Shown: positions 29,080 to 38,113, counted from the first letter of the stretch. The stretch: 64,000 nt of DNA from Poriferisodalis sp965208555 (GCF_965208555.1 NZ_OZ242342.1:1426001-1490000); one strand, 5' to 3'. Numbers and translations are program-made. Notes: generated by a model from the letters alone, not told the origin.

Positions 29080-29087
29080 GGCGAGGC

Positions 29088-29606
29088 TCAGCTCGCTGCG
29101 TCTCGCTCAGCCAGGATGCCCAGCGCCACGTCGACCACACGGCGCCCTTCGGGCCCGACTCGCTGGCCGAAGATCCGCTCGGTGATGGCGGTGGCCTGAG
29201 GACCGGTGGGCACCTTGCCTGACAGCAGCAGGTACGACGCCACGAACCCGCAGACGTCCTCGCCGACGCGCTCCTTGTGCAGGATGACGCGCTTGCGCTC
29301 GGCGGCCAGCCGCTCCAAGTCGTCGTGGACCGACTGCAGGTAGTCGCCCAGGTCGTCCGGACCCGGCCAGGGCCGGTGCAGGTACGGCAGGTCGAGCTCG
29401 TCGTAGCTGTGCAGGTTGTGCGGCGCAGAGATAAGCGACACGACGATGTCGAACTCGTTGCGCCGCAGCCAGATGATCTCCTCCTGGCGGCGGACGCGCC
29501 GGTGGCTGGCGCCGTAGCCGCCAGGCCGCTCGCACACTGCGAGACGCTCGGCGACGACCCAGTTGAAGTTGCGGGGCTGAATGCCCTCCGCCCACTTCCC
29601 TCTCAT
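29088..29606 (-). CDS. Degenerate dual-specificity phosphatase-like protein
   Basis: The 172-residue protein follows the general layout of a dual-specificity/tyrosine phosphatase: an N-terminal NFNWVVAERLAVCERPGGYG like the entry strand, a middle IVVSLISAPHN strand, then VILHKERVGEDVCGFVASYL where active enzymes carry HCxxGxxR. Here the nucleophilic Cys is Lys and the phosphate-binding Arg is missing, so it is probably catalytically dead, a pseudophosphatase. GAGG lies about nine bases before the ATG. Its position between hpt and folB suggests cotranscription with the folate genes. Fold assignment is by eye. Confidence 0.55.
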   Translation of the reverse strand: MRGKWAEGIQPRNFNWVVAERLAVCERPGGYGASHRRVRRQEEIIWLRRNEFDIVVSLISAPHNLHSYDELDLPYLHRPWPGPDDLGDYLQSVHDDLERLAAERKRVILHKERVGEDVCGFVASYLLLSGKVPTGPQATAITERIFGQRVGPEGRRVVDVALGILAERDAAS

Positions 29607-29713
29607 GTGCGTCGCACCTCGGAGCGGCCTCGACGCTCGCGGTAACCCAGAGCGTGCTCGCAGCCGAATGTACCGGTGCCGATCCGGCCCTGCACGGCCG
29701 TCGAGCAGGAGTT

Positions 29714-30265
29714 TCAGGCGCTCTCGGTTGCGGACGAGTCGTACGCCCGGATCTCGGCCAGATTGCGGTATTTCTGGGCCAGATCCAGCCCGTAGCCGAT
29801 CACCCACACCGGCGGCAGGTGGAATCCGATGTAGTCGACGAGGCCGTTCAGGCTGCCGTTGTGCTCGCGAGTCAGCAGCGAGCACACGGCCAGGCTGGCA
29901 GGGCCGCGAGCCAGCAGGCTGCGACGCAGGTAGGACAGCGTGAGGCCGCTCTCGACGATGTCCTCCACCAAGATCACGTCACGGCCCGCTATGTCGATGT
30001 CGAGGTCCTTGAGAATGCGGACGACGCCGCTGGAGCGTGTGCTGCTGCCGTAGGACGACACGGCCATGAAGTCCATCTCGACCGGCAGCTCGATGGCGCG
30101 GCTGAGATCGGAGGCGAACATCACGGCGCCCTTGAGCACCGCCACGAGCAGCGGTTCGCGGCCTGCGTAGTCGGCGGTGATCTGCGCGCCCAGCTCGGCG
30201 ACCCGTTCGGCGATCTCGGGGCCCGACACCAGCACCTCGCCGACGGCGGGGTCGCCGTCGAGCAT
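29714..30265 (-). CDS. hpt: Hypoxanthine phosphoribosyltransferase
   Basis: Hpt salvages hypoxanthine (and guanine) to IMP/GMP using PRPP. It contains LLVAVLKGAVMFASDL, the SYGSSTRSSG loop, the PRPP motif VILVEDIVESGLTLSYL and the C-terminal VWVIGYGLDLAQKYRNL. The Met at 30265 gives the normal length of about 183 residues; in-frame starts at 30313 (GTG) and 30379 (ATG, overlapping tilS) would add unconserved residues. It follows tilS, the usual actinobacterial order. Confidence 0.93.
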   Translation of the reverse strand: MLDGDPAVGEVLVSGPEIAERVAELGAQITADYAGREPLLVAVLKGAVMFASDLSRAIELPVEMDFMAVSSYGSSTRSSGVVRILKDLDIDIAGRDVILVEDIVESGLTLSYLRRSLLARGPASLAVCSLLTREHNGSLNGLVDYIGFHLPPVWVIGYGLDLAQKYRNLAEIRAYDSSATESA

Positions 30266-30359
30266 CGACTCGAGGTCGCTGGGGGGAGTCTGCGATGCCG
30301 GTGCAGGCGTCACGTGGGCCGAACCTAGCGCCTGCGTGTTCCCGATGGCGGAACGACGG

Positions 30360-31307
30360 TCAACCGTCAAGCCCTCCATCGTCGAGTCTGAGCCGGTCGG
30401 CGGATCTGGTGACCCGCCGCCCGCCGCCGACTTCGGTGGCGCGGTGGGTGTGCCTGGCCACTTCGAGCACCCGCTCGACCGCGCCGGCGTCAGGCGGGTG
30501 ATCGGTGCGCAGCCATGCGCGGATGGCTCGCCGAGCCAGCGCAACCGGAGCGGCCCGCAGCTCGGACGCGCTGGTGGGATCGATCTCGGCGGCAAGCACG
30601 TCGAGCAGGTCGGCCTCAGCGGCCGCCAGTCCGGATCCGCGCGCCAGCAACGGCACCACGTCGCGCCCGGCGATGTCGCACAGCAGCGGGATCAGCTCGG
30701 CCCGGACGCGGCTGCGCCAGAAGCGGGGGTCGGTGTTGGAGGGGTCACGGATCGGTTCGTAGCCGACCAGCTCGCAGACCCGCTCGGTCTCGGTGCGCCG
30801 CAGCCCCAGCAGCGGCCGCCGGTCGGCTCTCATGGCGGCGAGCGCATCGAGCGCTCCGCCGCGCAGCAACTGCAGCAGCACTGTCTCCGCCTGGTCGTCG
30901 GCGGTATGGCCGAGCAGCGCGTCGGGGTCGAGCGCGGCGTGGCGAGCCTCACGAGCCCGAGCCTGCAAGTTGGCGCCTGGGGCCAGCTGGAGCTTCACGA
31001 CACGCAGCTCGGCACCGAGCCGGTCGCACAAGGCCCGGACCCGTACAGCCTCGGCAGCCCCGTCGGGACGGAGGCCGTGATCGACGTGCACCGCCGTGAC
31101 GGCGGTGGCGCCGCCGCTGCAGCGGGCGAACCGGCAGGCCAGCACCAGCAGCGCGGCCGAATCGGGACCGCCCGAGACGCCGCAGGTCAGCTCGCGGCGT
31201 CCGGCGTCACCGAAGGTGCAGCGCTCCAGCAGCAGGTCGAGTTCGCCGTCGACCCCCGGCGCCTCAGCTCCCTGGGCGCCGCGCACGCCCTCAGGCGGCG
31301 GGGACAC
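30360..31307 (-). CDS. tilS: tRNA(Ile)-lysidine synthase TilS
   Basis: TilS joins lysine to C34 of the CAU-anticodon tRNA-Ile so that it reads AUA. The PP-loop CGVSGGPDSAALL, the VHVDHGLRPDGAAEA strand and the LGHTADDQAETVLLQLLRGG block are diagnostic. RDPSNTDPRFWRSRVR marks the end of the catalytic domain. The start, a GTG, overlaps the end of the zincin gene by 17 bases. The protein is short because the C-terminal TilS domain is reduced, as in many Actinobacteria. Confidence 0.93.
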   Translation of the reverse strand: MSPPPEGVRGAQGAEAPGVDGELDLLLERCTFGDAGRRELTCGVSGGPDSAALLVLACRFARCSGGATAVTAVHVDHGLRPDGAAEAVRVRALCDRLGAELRVVKLQLAPGANLQARAREARHAALDPDALLGHTADDQAETVLLQLLRGGALDALAAMRADRRPLLGLRRTETERVCELVGYEPIRDPSNTDPRFWRSRVRAELIPLLCDIAGRDVVPLLARGSGLAAAEADLLDVLAAEIDPTSASELRAAPVALARRAIRAWLRTDHPPDAGAVERVLEVARHTHRATEVGGGRRVTRSADRLRLDDGGLDG

Positions 31308-32463
31308 GCTCCAGCCAAGCTTGAGGGTCGCGGATCTCCGCCATGGACGGCAGGTGCTCCACTCGTTCCCAGATGCGGTCGACCGCCCGGGGTCCTCGCT
31401 CGGCCTCGATCTGGGCGATGAACTCCTCGCCGGCCTGGTACTGCGCCAGCTTGGCCTCGATGCCCAGCAGGCGCTGGATCAGCCGGGCCATGCCGCGCAC
31501 ATTGCGACGCCGGTGGTGCATCACCACGGCGAACCGGTCAGCATCGGGGATGTGCCCGCGGGCGGCTCGCGCCATCGTCACGTCGCCGTGGCCCTCCACC
31601 AAGCTCATCATGCCGCCCACCTGGGCGATCAGCTCGCGCTGGTGGTCGGTGGCGAACACGGCGGCAAGCCCCCCTTCGCCCAGCAGATCCTGGCCGTCTT
31701 GACCTGGGCTGCTGCGGCCCGAACCGCTGCGACCCGAATTGCCGCGACGCTGTGTCACCAGCGTGCGAAGGCCCTCGCGCATGCGCTCGGGATCGGGCTG
31801 GGCATCGTCGACCAGCCCGTTCACGAGCTGCAGGAAGTGGGGCCGCAGCCACGGCACACCGGTGAACTGCGAGCGGTGCGTCAGCTCGTGCAGCGCAAGC
31901 CACAGGCGGAACTGGGCCGGGACGAAGGCGTAGCGCTTCTCGGTGACCAGGATGTTCGGGCCGACGAAGTAGACGGTGTCGCCGGCTGTGCCCGCTGATG
32001 CTGCGCCGTGTGAAGTCGTGTCTCTTGAAGTCGCGGCCTCGTCGTCGGAGGCCCAGAGCAGGTCGTACTGGCCGAGCACCCGGCGTGCCATCCAGCCCAG
32101 CACCGAGCCCAGCTCGACGGCTCCCAGCGTCCTCGTCACCCGCCCGGCTGCGGCTGCCGCCGTCTCGGCTGAGCCGTCGGCACCGGCCGTAGCGCCCAGC
32201 AGCGGCTGCAGCAGGCGCCGGAAGGCCGCGATGTTCGCGTCGATCCAGCCGGTGCGGTCGATGACCTCGGCGTGAGCCTCACCGGGAGTCTCCAGCCCGG
32301 TCTCGATGGCGACCAGCTCGGCCGCGACCGGCACGAACCGGGCGAAGTCCTGTCGCAGCGGTTCAGCGAGATAGGACTGGTACAACGGCTCGGTGCCCGC
32401 GACGCGGACTGCGATTCGGCGCGCCAGATCCCAGTCGACGTGCTCGTCGGCGGGATCGCTCAT
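31291..32463 (-). CDS. Zinc-dependent metalloprotease-like protein (DUF2342 zincin)
   Basis: The protein of about 390 residues belongs to the actinobacterial family known as zincin_2 or DUF2342, sometimes labelled F420-biosynthesis-associated. It shows FRLWLALHELTHRSQF with the HExxH zinc site, the downstream MMSLVEGHGDV with the third ligand, and VMHHRRRNVRGMARLIQRLLGIEAKLAQY. Biochemical function is not established for the family. It precedes tilS-hpt, which is the usual context in Actinobacteria. The ATG at 32463 is the natural start. Confidence 0.85.
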   Translation of the reverse strand: MSDPADEHVDWDLARRIAVRVAGTEPLYQSYLAEPLRQDFARFVPVAAELVAIETGLETPGEAHAEVIDRTGWIDANIAAFRRLLQPLLGATAGADGSAETAAAAAGRVTRTLGAVELGSVLGWMARRVLGQYDLLWASDDEAATSRDTTSHGAASAGTAGDTVYFVGPNILVTEKRYAFVPAQFRLWLALHELTHRSQFTGVPWLRPHFLQLVNGLVDDAQPDPERMREGLRTLVTQRRGNSGRSGSGRSSPGQDGQDLLGEGGLAAVFATDHQRELIAQVGGMMSLVEGHGDVTMARAARGHIPDADRFAVVMHHRRRNVRGMARLIQRLLGIEAKLAQYQAGEEFIAQIEAERGPRAVDRIWERVEHLPSMAEIRDPQAWLERVPAA

Positions 32464-32470
32464 GTCGGCG

Positions 32471-32605
32471 TCAGCGCTTGGGGTAGCGCGGCGCAACCAC
32501 CTTCTGGACGTAGCCCGCGACCAGCTTGGCCACGGTCGCCACCGTCACCACGGTGAGCGGGACCGCCAGCCAGTAGTGCCAGACCTGCGCACCGAGAAGC
32601 TCCAT
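32471..32605 (-). CDS. Small single-helix membrane protein
   Basis: A 44-residue ORF with one membrane helix (YWLAVPLTVVTVATVAKLVAGYV) and a basic end (APRYPKR). It lies seven bases upstream of the zincin gene in the same direction, so it probably leads that operon. No family is recognised. Being short, it is supported mainly by position and the clean membrane pattern. Confidence 0.5.
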   Translation of the reverse strand: MELLGAQVWHYWLAVPLTVVTVATVAKLVAGYVQKVVAPRYPKR

Positions 32606-33060
32606 GGCGCAGATATTAGTGGTCACGTGCTCCAGAACCCCTCGTGAGCCGCGAGGCCTCGCTGCTACCGTGAGCCGCCGGTTGCCCGAGGGCGCTGGTG
32701 CGAAACGTCGAAGCTGCTGGCAGGCCGTTTGGCAGACTTGGCGCGGTAAGCGATTTTGGGCATTTTGGTAAGTGGTGCGTGCTGACTGGCCAACTAGCCA
32801 TTCGCGAAATCGCGGGTCAGAGGGTTGTGTCGTTGTAGTCGACGACAGGTGGGTGAGCGCAGCCAATACTGTGCTCTAGCCGGGACGTGTGCGAAATAGC
32901 GTTTCCGCAGGTCACAGCCTCGCGCGACCGCTCTCGCGAACGCGACTGCGCCGACATTGGAACGCGTCTGGGCTCGACGTGGAACGCGATCGCGTCATTC
33001 TCGGAACGCGTTTCGGCACCGATTTGGGTCGCGTGGTAGTTGCAGGGATCGACGCGTTGT

Positions 33061-33220
33061 TGCTGATCAGAGCGTTGGGCTAGCTAGGGCGACGGTGCGT
33101 TTCTGCTGGTCAGAGCGTTGCACACATCCAGATTGCAGCATTGTCGAGTCTGCGTTTGCGCTGGTCAGAGGGTTGCGACAGTTTGGGTGCGGTTGCGTTG
33201 TCGCTGGTCAGAGCGTTGCG
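33061..33220. repeat. Four short direct repeats (core CTGGTCAGAGCGTTG)
   Basis: The core CTG(G/A)TCAGAG(C/G)GTTG begins at 33063, 33106, 33161 and 33204, spaced 43, 55 and 43 bases apart. Each is preceded by a GCGTT-rich segment, so the similarity covers about 27 bases. A fifth partial copy (GGTCAGAGGGTTG) lies near 32815. Copies fall in different reading frames and are therefore not protein repeats. They may be iterated binding sites. Confidence 0.65.
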
Positions 33221-33345
33221 GTCCTCAATCAATGCCCATTTGGTCCAAGGCGAGTCGTCCACAGCCATCAGGTGCGGAATTGGGTATGCGTTTCCCTCGC
33301 GGATTTCCGTAGCTCCGGTCAGGCCTCAAGAAATTACGGGTCGGA

Positions 33346-33367
33346 TCACACGCGTGTGACTTACAAT
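33346..33367 (+). promoter_or_regulatory. Palindromic operator and -10 box of the large nuclease-like gene
   Basis: TCACACGCGTGTGA at 33346-33359 is a perfect 14-base palindrome. Two bases later TACAAT (33362-33367) matches a -10 box, 24 bases before the GTG start. No good -35 is seen, so transcription may need or be blocked by a factor binding the palindrome. Confidence 0.45.
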
Positions 33368-33391
33368 CACGCGCCCGAACGAGAGAGGTGC

Positions 33392-36300
33392 GTGGTGGGC
33401 AGGCAGAGTCGACGGAAGCGAGAGCGTCGCGAGCACGGAGAGGGTCCTGTTGCGCGTGTTGCGCACGGTCGATCGCGTGCTTCGTTGCACGCACTGCTGG
33501 AGGCCGCGAGCGTTTCCCCAAATGCGAGCCAATACCTACCTTCGCTGAGTGTCGTATTCGAGTCTTTGGCCAATGGTCGCACTCGCGTGGCCGACATGCC
33601 CGCAGATGTGTCGTTGCTGGAGCCACTAGTTCGAGCTGCGCGCCAAGAGTGCCCCTTAGTTGGAACGGAAGAGGACTTCTTGCCTCACGACCCTCGGTTC
33701 GATGTGCGCGTCGAGTGGGCTGGCGAGATGTTCAGAATGGTCGCGGGCACCTTGGAGCGCCCGACATCGGACATCGAGACGCTTCGGCGGCTGTCCGCGA
33801 TCATCGACCCGGTTCTGCACGAGCACACCGACTACGGCTTGACCGACATCGTCGAGCTGATCTTGCGCAGAGTCGACACCGTGGCTTCAGCGCTCGCTCC
33901 CAAATGGCCCGCAGGCATTGAGCAGGTACTGCAATCAACGCCGAGTCTCTGCGACGACGAGCTTGTCGCCGCGGCCAGCCTGCCGTCTTTGGAAGACCAG
34001 ATAGCTCAGTGCAGCAATCCCGAACGCGCCAGGGCGGCGCTCGAAGCTCACTCGGTCCCCGCCAAGAATCTGCGCCGCGACGAGATGTCCATGATCGCGA
34101 CGTTCGGTGCCACCATCGCCATCCGACACGGACAGCGAGCGTTCATTCCGCTGCCGACGGGATTGATCGTGGAGGCGTTCAATGCGCTCGCAGGAGCACT
34201 CGCTGCAAAGGCTCTGGCACTCGATCCTTCACTGGACTACAAGTGGCTGACCGCGGCGTGGCGCTACATCGGGAGCATGCTCGACGAAGCCGGCCTTGAT
34301 GTCATCGGCCCACTACGCGACGAGCGGCATCCCTATTTGCATTCGGTCATTCGCTACAGCGACTGCCAGTACCTGGCGATCAGCGTGGTGGGTGGCTTGG
34401 ACCACTCGGCGCTGCACGAGGCGATCGGAAAGGCAGCCTCTCACTTGGAGACCGTCAGCGCCAGCAGCACGCTGACTGCGGTCAATGGAACCGTCGCACT
34501 GCCAGCCTCGGCGAGGCTGTGTCGCCTGCTGATCGTCGCCCAACCTCAGGCAGCAATTCTGGCGAGCCCGTCTGGTGCGAAGTGCGCGCTGATGACGCAT
34601 CAGGACTTGGACTGGATTCGGCGGACCATCGGGCGCGATGAGATCGACCTGTGGTATTTCGTCCGCGACCGAGTGGAACAGCCGCGCATCGGTCAGCTGT
34701 TCTCATGGGACGGAATCGACCTGTGGGAATCCTGGAGAGGCAACGGCAAGTCGTTCTTCCGTGGCGCGCGCCCACTTGATGTCCTGTATGCCGAGCCGCA
34801 TCACTCGTTGGCCGAATGGCAAAAAGCATCAGAGCAGAGCGATATTGAGCTGTCGCTTAACGCGCTCGGCATGGGACGAGTGTCGGCCTGGCCGCTTCAC
34901 AGTCTCGACGGCACATCGATACTCGTCGGCAACGCCAAGCGAGGCGCTCTGTACCGATTGGTCGTCTGCGAGACACCGGTCGCCGTGGCGCTGCGAGCAA
35001 GATCGGGTGACGAGCAGGCATCCGATCTTGCTCGCAGCCTGGGCAATTGCCTGGCTTACAAGCTGGAGTGCGTGCGGGCTCAACTCGTCGATCTCATGCA
35101 GGCGAGCGGGCTGTCAGCTCTCCGGATCGAATTCGCAATCACCGACGACAACCAGGACCTGTTGTTCCAGATGGCAGAGGCAGGCAGCGGCGTCCTCACG
35201 ATTGGCTGCGCCCCGGGGTTCCGCGACCAGCTGCAGGAAGACTCACGGGCAGTCGAAGCGCAACTGGGGGCCTTGCTGTCTGATGCCATCTCGGGTGGTC
35301 TAACTGCCGGTGTATTCGTGACCGCGTGGAACAGCACGCCACCGGGAATACGAGTCGATGCGATCACAGTCCTTCCGCGCATCCAAGAAGCTCCGGAACC
35401 GTCAACCCTCCACAAGTCCCACCTAAGCGCACACCTCGCGGAACTCGGCGCCCAACTTGACGATGTCGGCATCCATCCGGGCTCCTACGGCGGCGATTCC
35501 GGCAAGCGGATCGAAACCGACATCGTCTATCCGTGGCTGATCGACAGACTCCACGAGGAACTGTCGAAATTCGACTGCGCTGCAGTGCTCGACCTCGCCC
35601 TGACACAGCTCGAATGCACCAACAGCCAGCGATGGTGGGCAACCACAAGAACGGCTTATCAGACCGGAACTCCGAGCGAGGGAGTTGAACGGCTCCCCGA
35701 ATTGGGCCAAGAACTGCTGCACCAGTCGCGCTTCATCAGCCTCATCATCGAGGAGCTGCTGGCGCGGCCCCCAAGCGGAACCAAGACGCCCACTGAGTAC
35801 GACTGGCAGGAACTGCTGAGTCTCGCGACGCTCGCCGGCGAGTCCAGCAGCCGCAGCGAAGCACTCCACCGAGAATTGGCGAATCCAACACTCGTCATCA
35901 CCGACCTCTTTGAAGTGATCATCGACGAGGACGACATCAGTGCCGCAGTCGACCTTGAATCGTTCTCCCGCGATGCTCGCTTGGCAGGACTGCCCGAACC
36001 GATACCCATCGGCAGCCCCGGCGAGGACATCGATCCGGACCAAGAGTGGACCCCGATCGGTGTTCGCGCACCCGAGTTCGCCGGCATCGATCAGGCGCTT
36101 CAAGGCTCGCTCGGATTCAGTCTCGACGCGATCTTGGGCATCCTGGACATCACGATCCAATGGCCGGTCTCGACGCCGCAATGCACCGAACTCGTGCTCC
36201 CACAGCAACTCGCGGCCGAGGTGCACTCCGCGAACCCCCAGATTCCTCTCGCCGACTACGAGGCGGCCGCGGAATGTCTGAGCTTCAGCGCCGAGGTACT

Positions 36301-37012
36301 GGCATCAGCAGATTCGGCGATCAAGCACTGGGAAGTCGAACGGAGATCAGCGCGCGTCGCCATCCGGCCCCTCATCGGAGACGAATCGGGCGTCTGGGTG
36401 CTGCCGTGGACCGCCGAGCTAGCGAAGAAGGCTTGGGTCACCTACCTCTCGCAGCTTCGCCTCCCGATACACGACGACAACCTGCCGCCGCCAGTCGCCA
36501 AAGCACTCAAGACCGCCCGTGACGCGCGGAATACCGAATTCGAGAACGACTGCCTCGAACAGCTGGCCAATCTTCCCCTACTGAGCATTCCTCGGGTGCG
36601 GAAGCGTCACGCCCACCGACACGGGATAAACAACCTCAGCGGAGAAATCGACATCCTCAGCATCGACGCGGTGCGCTCGATTATCTTCGTCATCGAAGCC
36701 AAAGACCCCTTCGTGCCGCTGAGCGCCCGGACCATTCACACACAAATCAACCAGTTCCACAAGGCTGGCGGTTATGTCGACAAGCTCAATCAGAAAGTGC
36801 GGGACGTCGAAGCGTCAGCAGAGTCTCTAGCCGCCAACAAGGGCATTGATAGTCCAGACCGCGAATGGAGAGTCGCTGGCATCATGGTCACCAGACATGT
36901 AAGCCCAGCCGCGTACCACCGAACCTGCTCCACGACCTTTTGTACCATCGACGACCTCCGAGAAACCGTCGCTGGCGACGAGCTTCGGTCGACCGGTGAC
37001 TCTGCGGCGTAA
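33392..37012 (+). CDS. Large protein with C-terminal PD-(D/E)XK nuclease-like domain
   Basis: A 1206-residue soluble protein beginning with a basic stretch (GRQSRRKRERREHGEG). Most of it is helical and matches no family I recognise. Near the C-terminus, GEIDIL (Asp1087) and FVIEAKD (Glu1102, Lys1104) have the exact spacing of a PD-(D/E)XK nuclease core, followed by a QINQFHKAGGYVDKL helix. This C-terminal layout is common in bacterial defence and repair proteins. The GTG at 33392 (or 33395) follows GAGAGAGG. It is transcribed alone from an operator-like promoter, converging on a 231-residue gene. Nuclease activity is inferred from three residues. Confidence 0.7.
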   Translation: MVGRQSRRKRERREHGEGPVARVAHGRSRASLHALLEAASVSPNASQYLPSLSVVFESLANGRTRVADMPADVSLLEPLVRAARQECPLVGTEEDFLPHDPRFDVRVEWAGEMFRMVAGTLERPTSDIETLRRLSAIIDPVLHEHTDYGLTDIVELILRRVDTVASALAPKWPAGIEQVLQSTPSLCDDELVAAASLPSLEDQIAQCSNPERARAALEAHSVPAKNLRRDEMSMIATFGATIAIRHGQRAFIPLPTGLIVEAFNALAGALAAKALALDPSLDYKWLTAAWRYIGSMLDEAGLDVIGPLRDERHPYLHSVIRYSDCQYLAISVVGGLDHSALHEAIGKAASHLETVSASSTLTAVNGTVALPASARLCRLLIVAQPQAAILASPSGAKCALMTHQDLDWIRRTIGRDEIDLWYFVRDRVEQPRIGQLFSWDGIDLWESWRGNGKSFFRGARPLDVLYAEPHHSLAEWQKASEQSDIELSLNALGMGRVSAWPLHSLDGTSILVGNAKRGALYRLVVCETPVAVALRARSGDEQASDLARSLGNCLAYKLECVRAQLVDLMQASGLSALRIEFAITDDNQDLLFQMAEAGSGVLTIGCAPGFRDQLQEDSRAVEAQLGALLSDAISGGLTAGVFVTAWNSTPPGIRVDAITVLPRIQEAPEPSTLHKSHLSAHLAELGAQLDDVGIHPGSYGGDSGKRIETDIVYPWLIDRLHEELSKFDCAAVLDLALTQLECTNSQRWWATTRTAYQTGTPSEGVERLPELGQELLHQSRFISLIIEELLARPPSGTKTPTEYDWQELLSLATLAGESSSRSEALHRELANPTLVITDLFEVIIDEDDISAAVDLESFSRDARLAGLPEPIPIGSPGEDIDPDQEWTPIGVRAPEFAGIDQALQGSLGFSLDAILGILDITIQWPVSTPQCTELVLPQQLAAEVHSANPQIPLADYEAAAECLSFSAEVLASADSAIKHWEVERRSARVAIRPLIGDESGVWVLPWTAELAKKAWVTYLSQLRLPIHDDNLPPPVAKALKTARDARNTEFENDCLEQLANLPLLSIPRVRKRHAHRHGINNLSGEIDILSIDAVRSIIFVIEAKDPFVPLSARTIHTQINQFHKAGGYVDKLNQKVRDVEASAESLAANKGIDSPDREWRVAGIMVTRHVSPAAYHRTCSTTFCTIDDLRETVAGDELRSTGDSAA

Positions 37013-37035
37013 GGACTGTATCGATCCCCTCTCTT

Positions 37036-37058
37036 GCCTGAGCTGTGGACACTCAGGC
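37036..37058. terminator. Hairpin between convergent genes
   Basis: GCCTGAG and CTCAGGC form a seven-base-pair stem with a nine-base loop, followed by GTTTCG, 23 bases after the large gene's stop codon. It could terminate both convergent genes. Confidence 0.5.
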
Positions 37059-37103
37059 GTTTCGATCTCCCCAGTGACGATCTACCTGCTTAGAGACTCT
37101 CGA

Positions 37104-37799
37104 TCAGTCCTCATCAGACTGCATCACGAACTCAAGCAGCGACATACCTAGCTCGGTCGCCAGCGGTCTCCACATGCTGTCTCCGAAGACGGTCACATTG
37201 AATCCGTCCAAGTTCACGAGGCCGAGTTCCGACAGGTCGCTGCGCACGATCTCAAGGCCCGCTCCTGTGACCGGTAACCCGGCACCGTTCATCACGGAGC
37301 GGAGCGGACCCGCCGCCCGATGAGAGCGGTCAATTCCGTTGGTGTCGTACCAGCCGCTGGGGTCCGCGCAGTACTTCAGCACCATGAAGTGCTCAGGCTC
37401 AAGCTCGTCCACGAACCTCAGCATCTGCAGGGCGAGAAACTCATCGCTGGCGGACTCAGTCGCCAATCGGAGGAGCACACTTCTGAGGAGCGCGAGTTTC
37501 TCCTCTCGGTGCGTCGTCACCGCGATTCGCGACGCGTCCAGCACGGCGGTCACGAACACCTCGTTGTCGGCAAGCTGCTCTAGGTCGAAGTCGTCGACCT
37601 TGTCCTTCAGCTCTTCCACGATCTCGGCCAGTTGCTTGAACCAGCGCGTCTGACGACGCTCGATCGACGGGGACATCACGGCGTCGAAGAGCTGGTTGAC
37701 GGTGCCACCGAGCGGCAATGCAGACACGGCAGCTTGCACACCCGCGCGTGCATGGTCTCGAATTCGAGGGGAAGGAAACTGCTCAAGCTCATCGGTCAT
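37104..37799 (-). CDS. Unrecognised helical protein
   Basis: A 231-residue protein with no family I recognise. After a small hydrophobic stretch (AGVQAAVSALPLGGTVNQLFDAV) comes a predicted coiled-coil region (RRQTRWFKQLAEIVEELKD) and then a domain with ALQMLRFVDELEPEHFMVLKYC. This resembles winged-helix-like C-terminal segments of some actinobacterial stress or defence proteins, but this is a weak impression. Codon use looks genuine. It converges on the large PD-(D/E)XK gene, and nothing else is cotranscribed with it. Confidence 0.6.
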   Translation of the reverse strand: MTDELEQFPSPRIRDHARAGVQAAVSALPLGGTVNQLFDAVMSPSIERRQTRWFKQLAEIVEELKDKVDDFDLEQLADNEVFVTAVLDASRIAVTTHREEKLALLRSVLLRLATESASDEFLALQMLRFVDELEPEHFMVLKYCADPSGWYDTNGIDRSHRAAGPLRSVMNGAGLPVTGAGLEIVRSDLSELGLVNLDGFNVTVFGDSMWRPLATELGMSLLEFVMQSDED

Positions 37800-38113
37800 G
37801 GGAATTTCTCGCTTCTTGCGCTGAGGTTGGTCTTTTCGTCCCCGCCTGGCCTATCAACGGTCACGCTTGGCGGGCTTCAGCGTGATCTACGCTCGGTGTC
37901 ATCGCTTCCAAGATGACGGAGACCTAGTCAGTCGACTTGACCTGCACCGACCTGTCCCGGTGGTTGACGATGTCAGTCGTGGACGCTGGCTCAGCCGGCT
38001 TAGGAGGGACCCGGGCGAATCGTCTGGGTGCCGCTCGGAAGCGTTTCGCGAGGCCAGCACGATCTGCGCGGCTTCAAGGTGGTGTTGCGTTCGCGGGTGC
38101 GGAGCAGTGCGGT
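37800..38113. other. Spacer without a recognised gene
   Basis: The 314 bases between the 231-residue gene and the end of the ubiquitin-like operon show no supported gene or clear hairpin. The part nearest 37800 presumably carries the promoter of the 231-residue gene. Confidence 0.45.

Larger units (their letters stand above)
32606..33391. other. Gene-free spacer at the core/accessory boundary
   Basis: No convincing gene is seen in these roughly 790 bases. The stretch holds a family of short direct repeats (33061-33220, with a looser copy near 32812-32826) and a palindromic operator-like site before the large nuclease-like gene. It marks the switch from dense core genes to looser, lower-GC accessory DNA. 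Confidence 0.6.
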
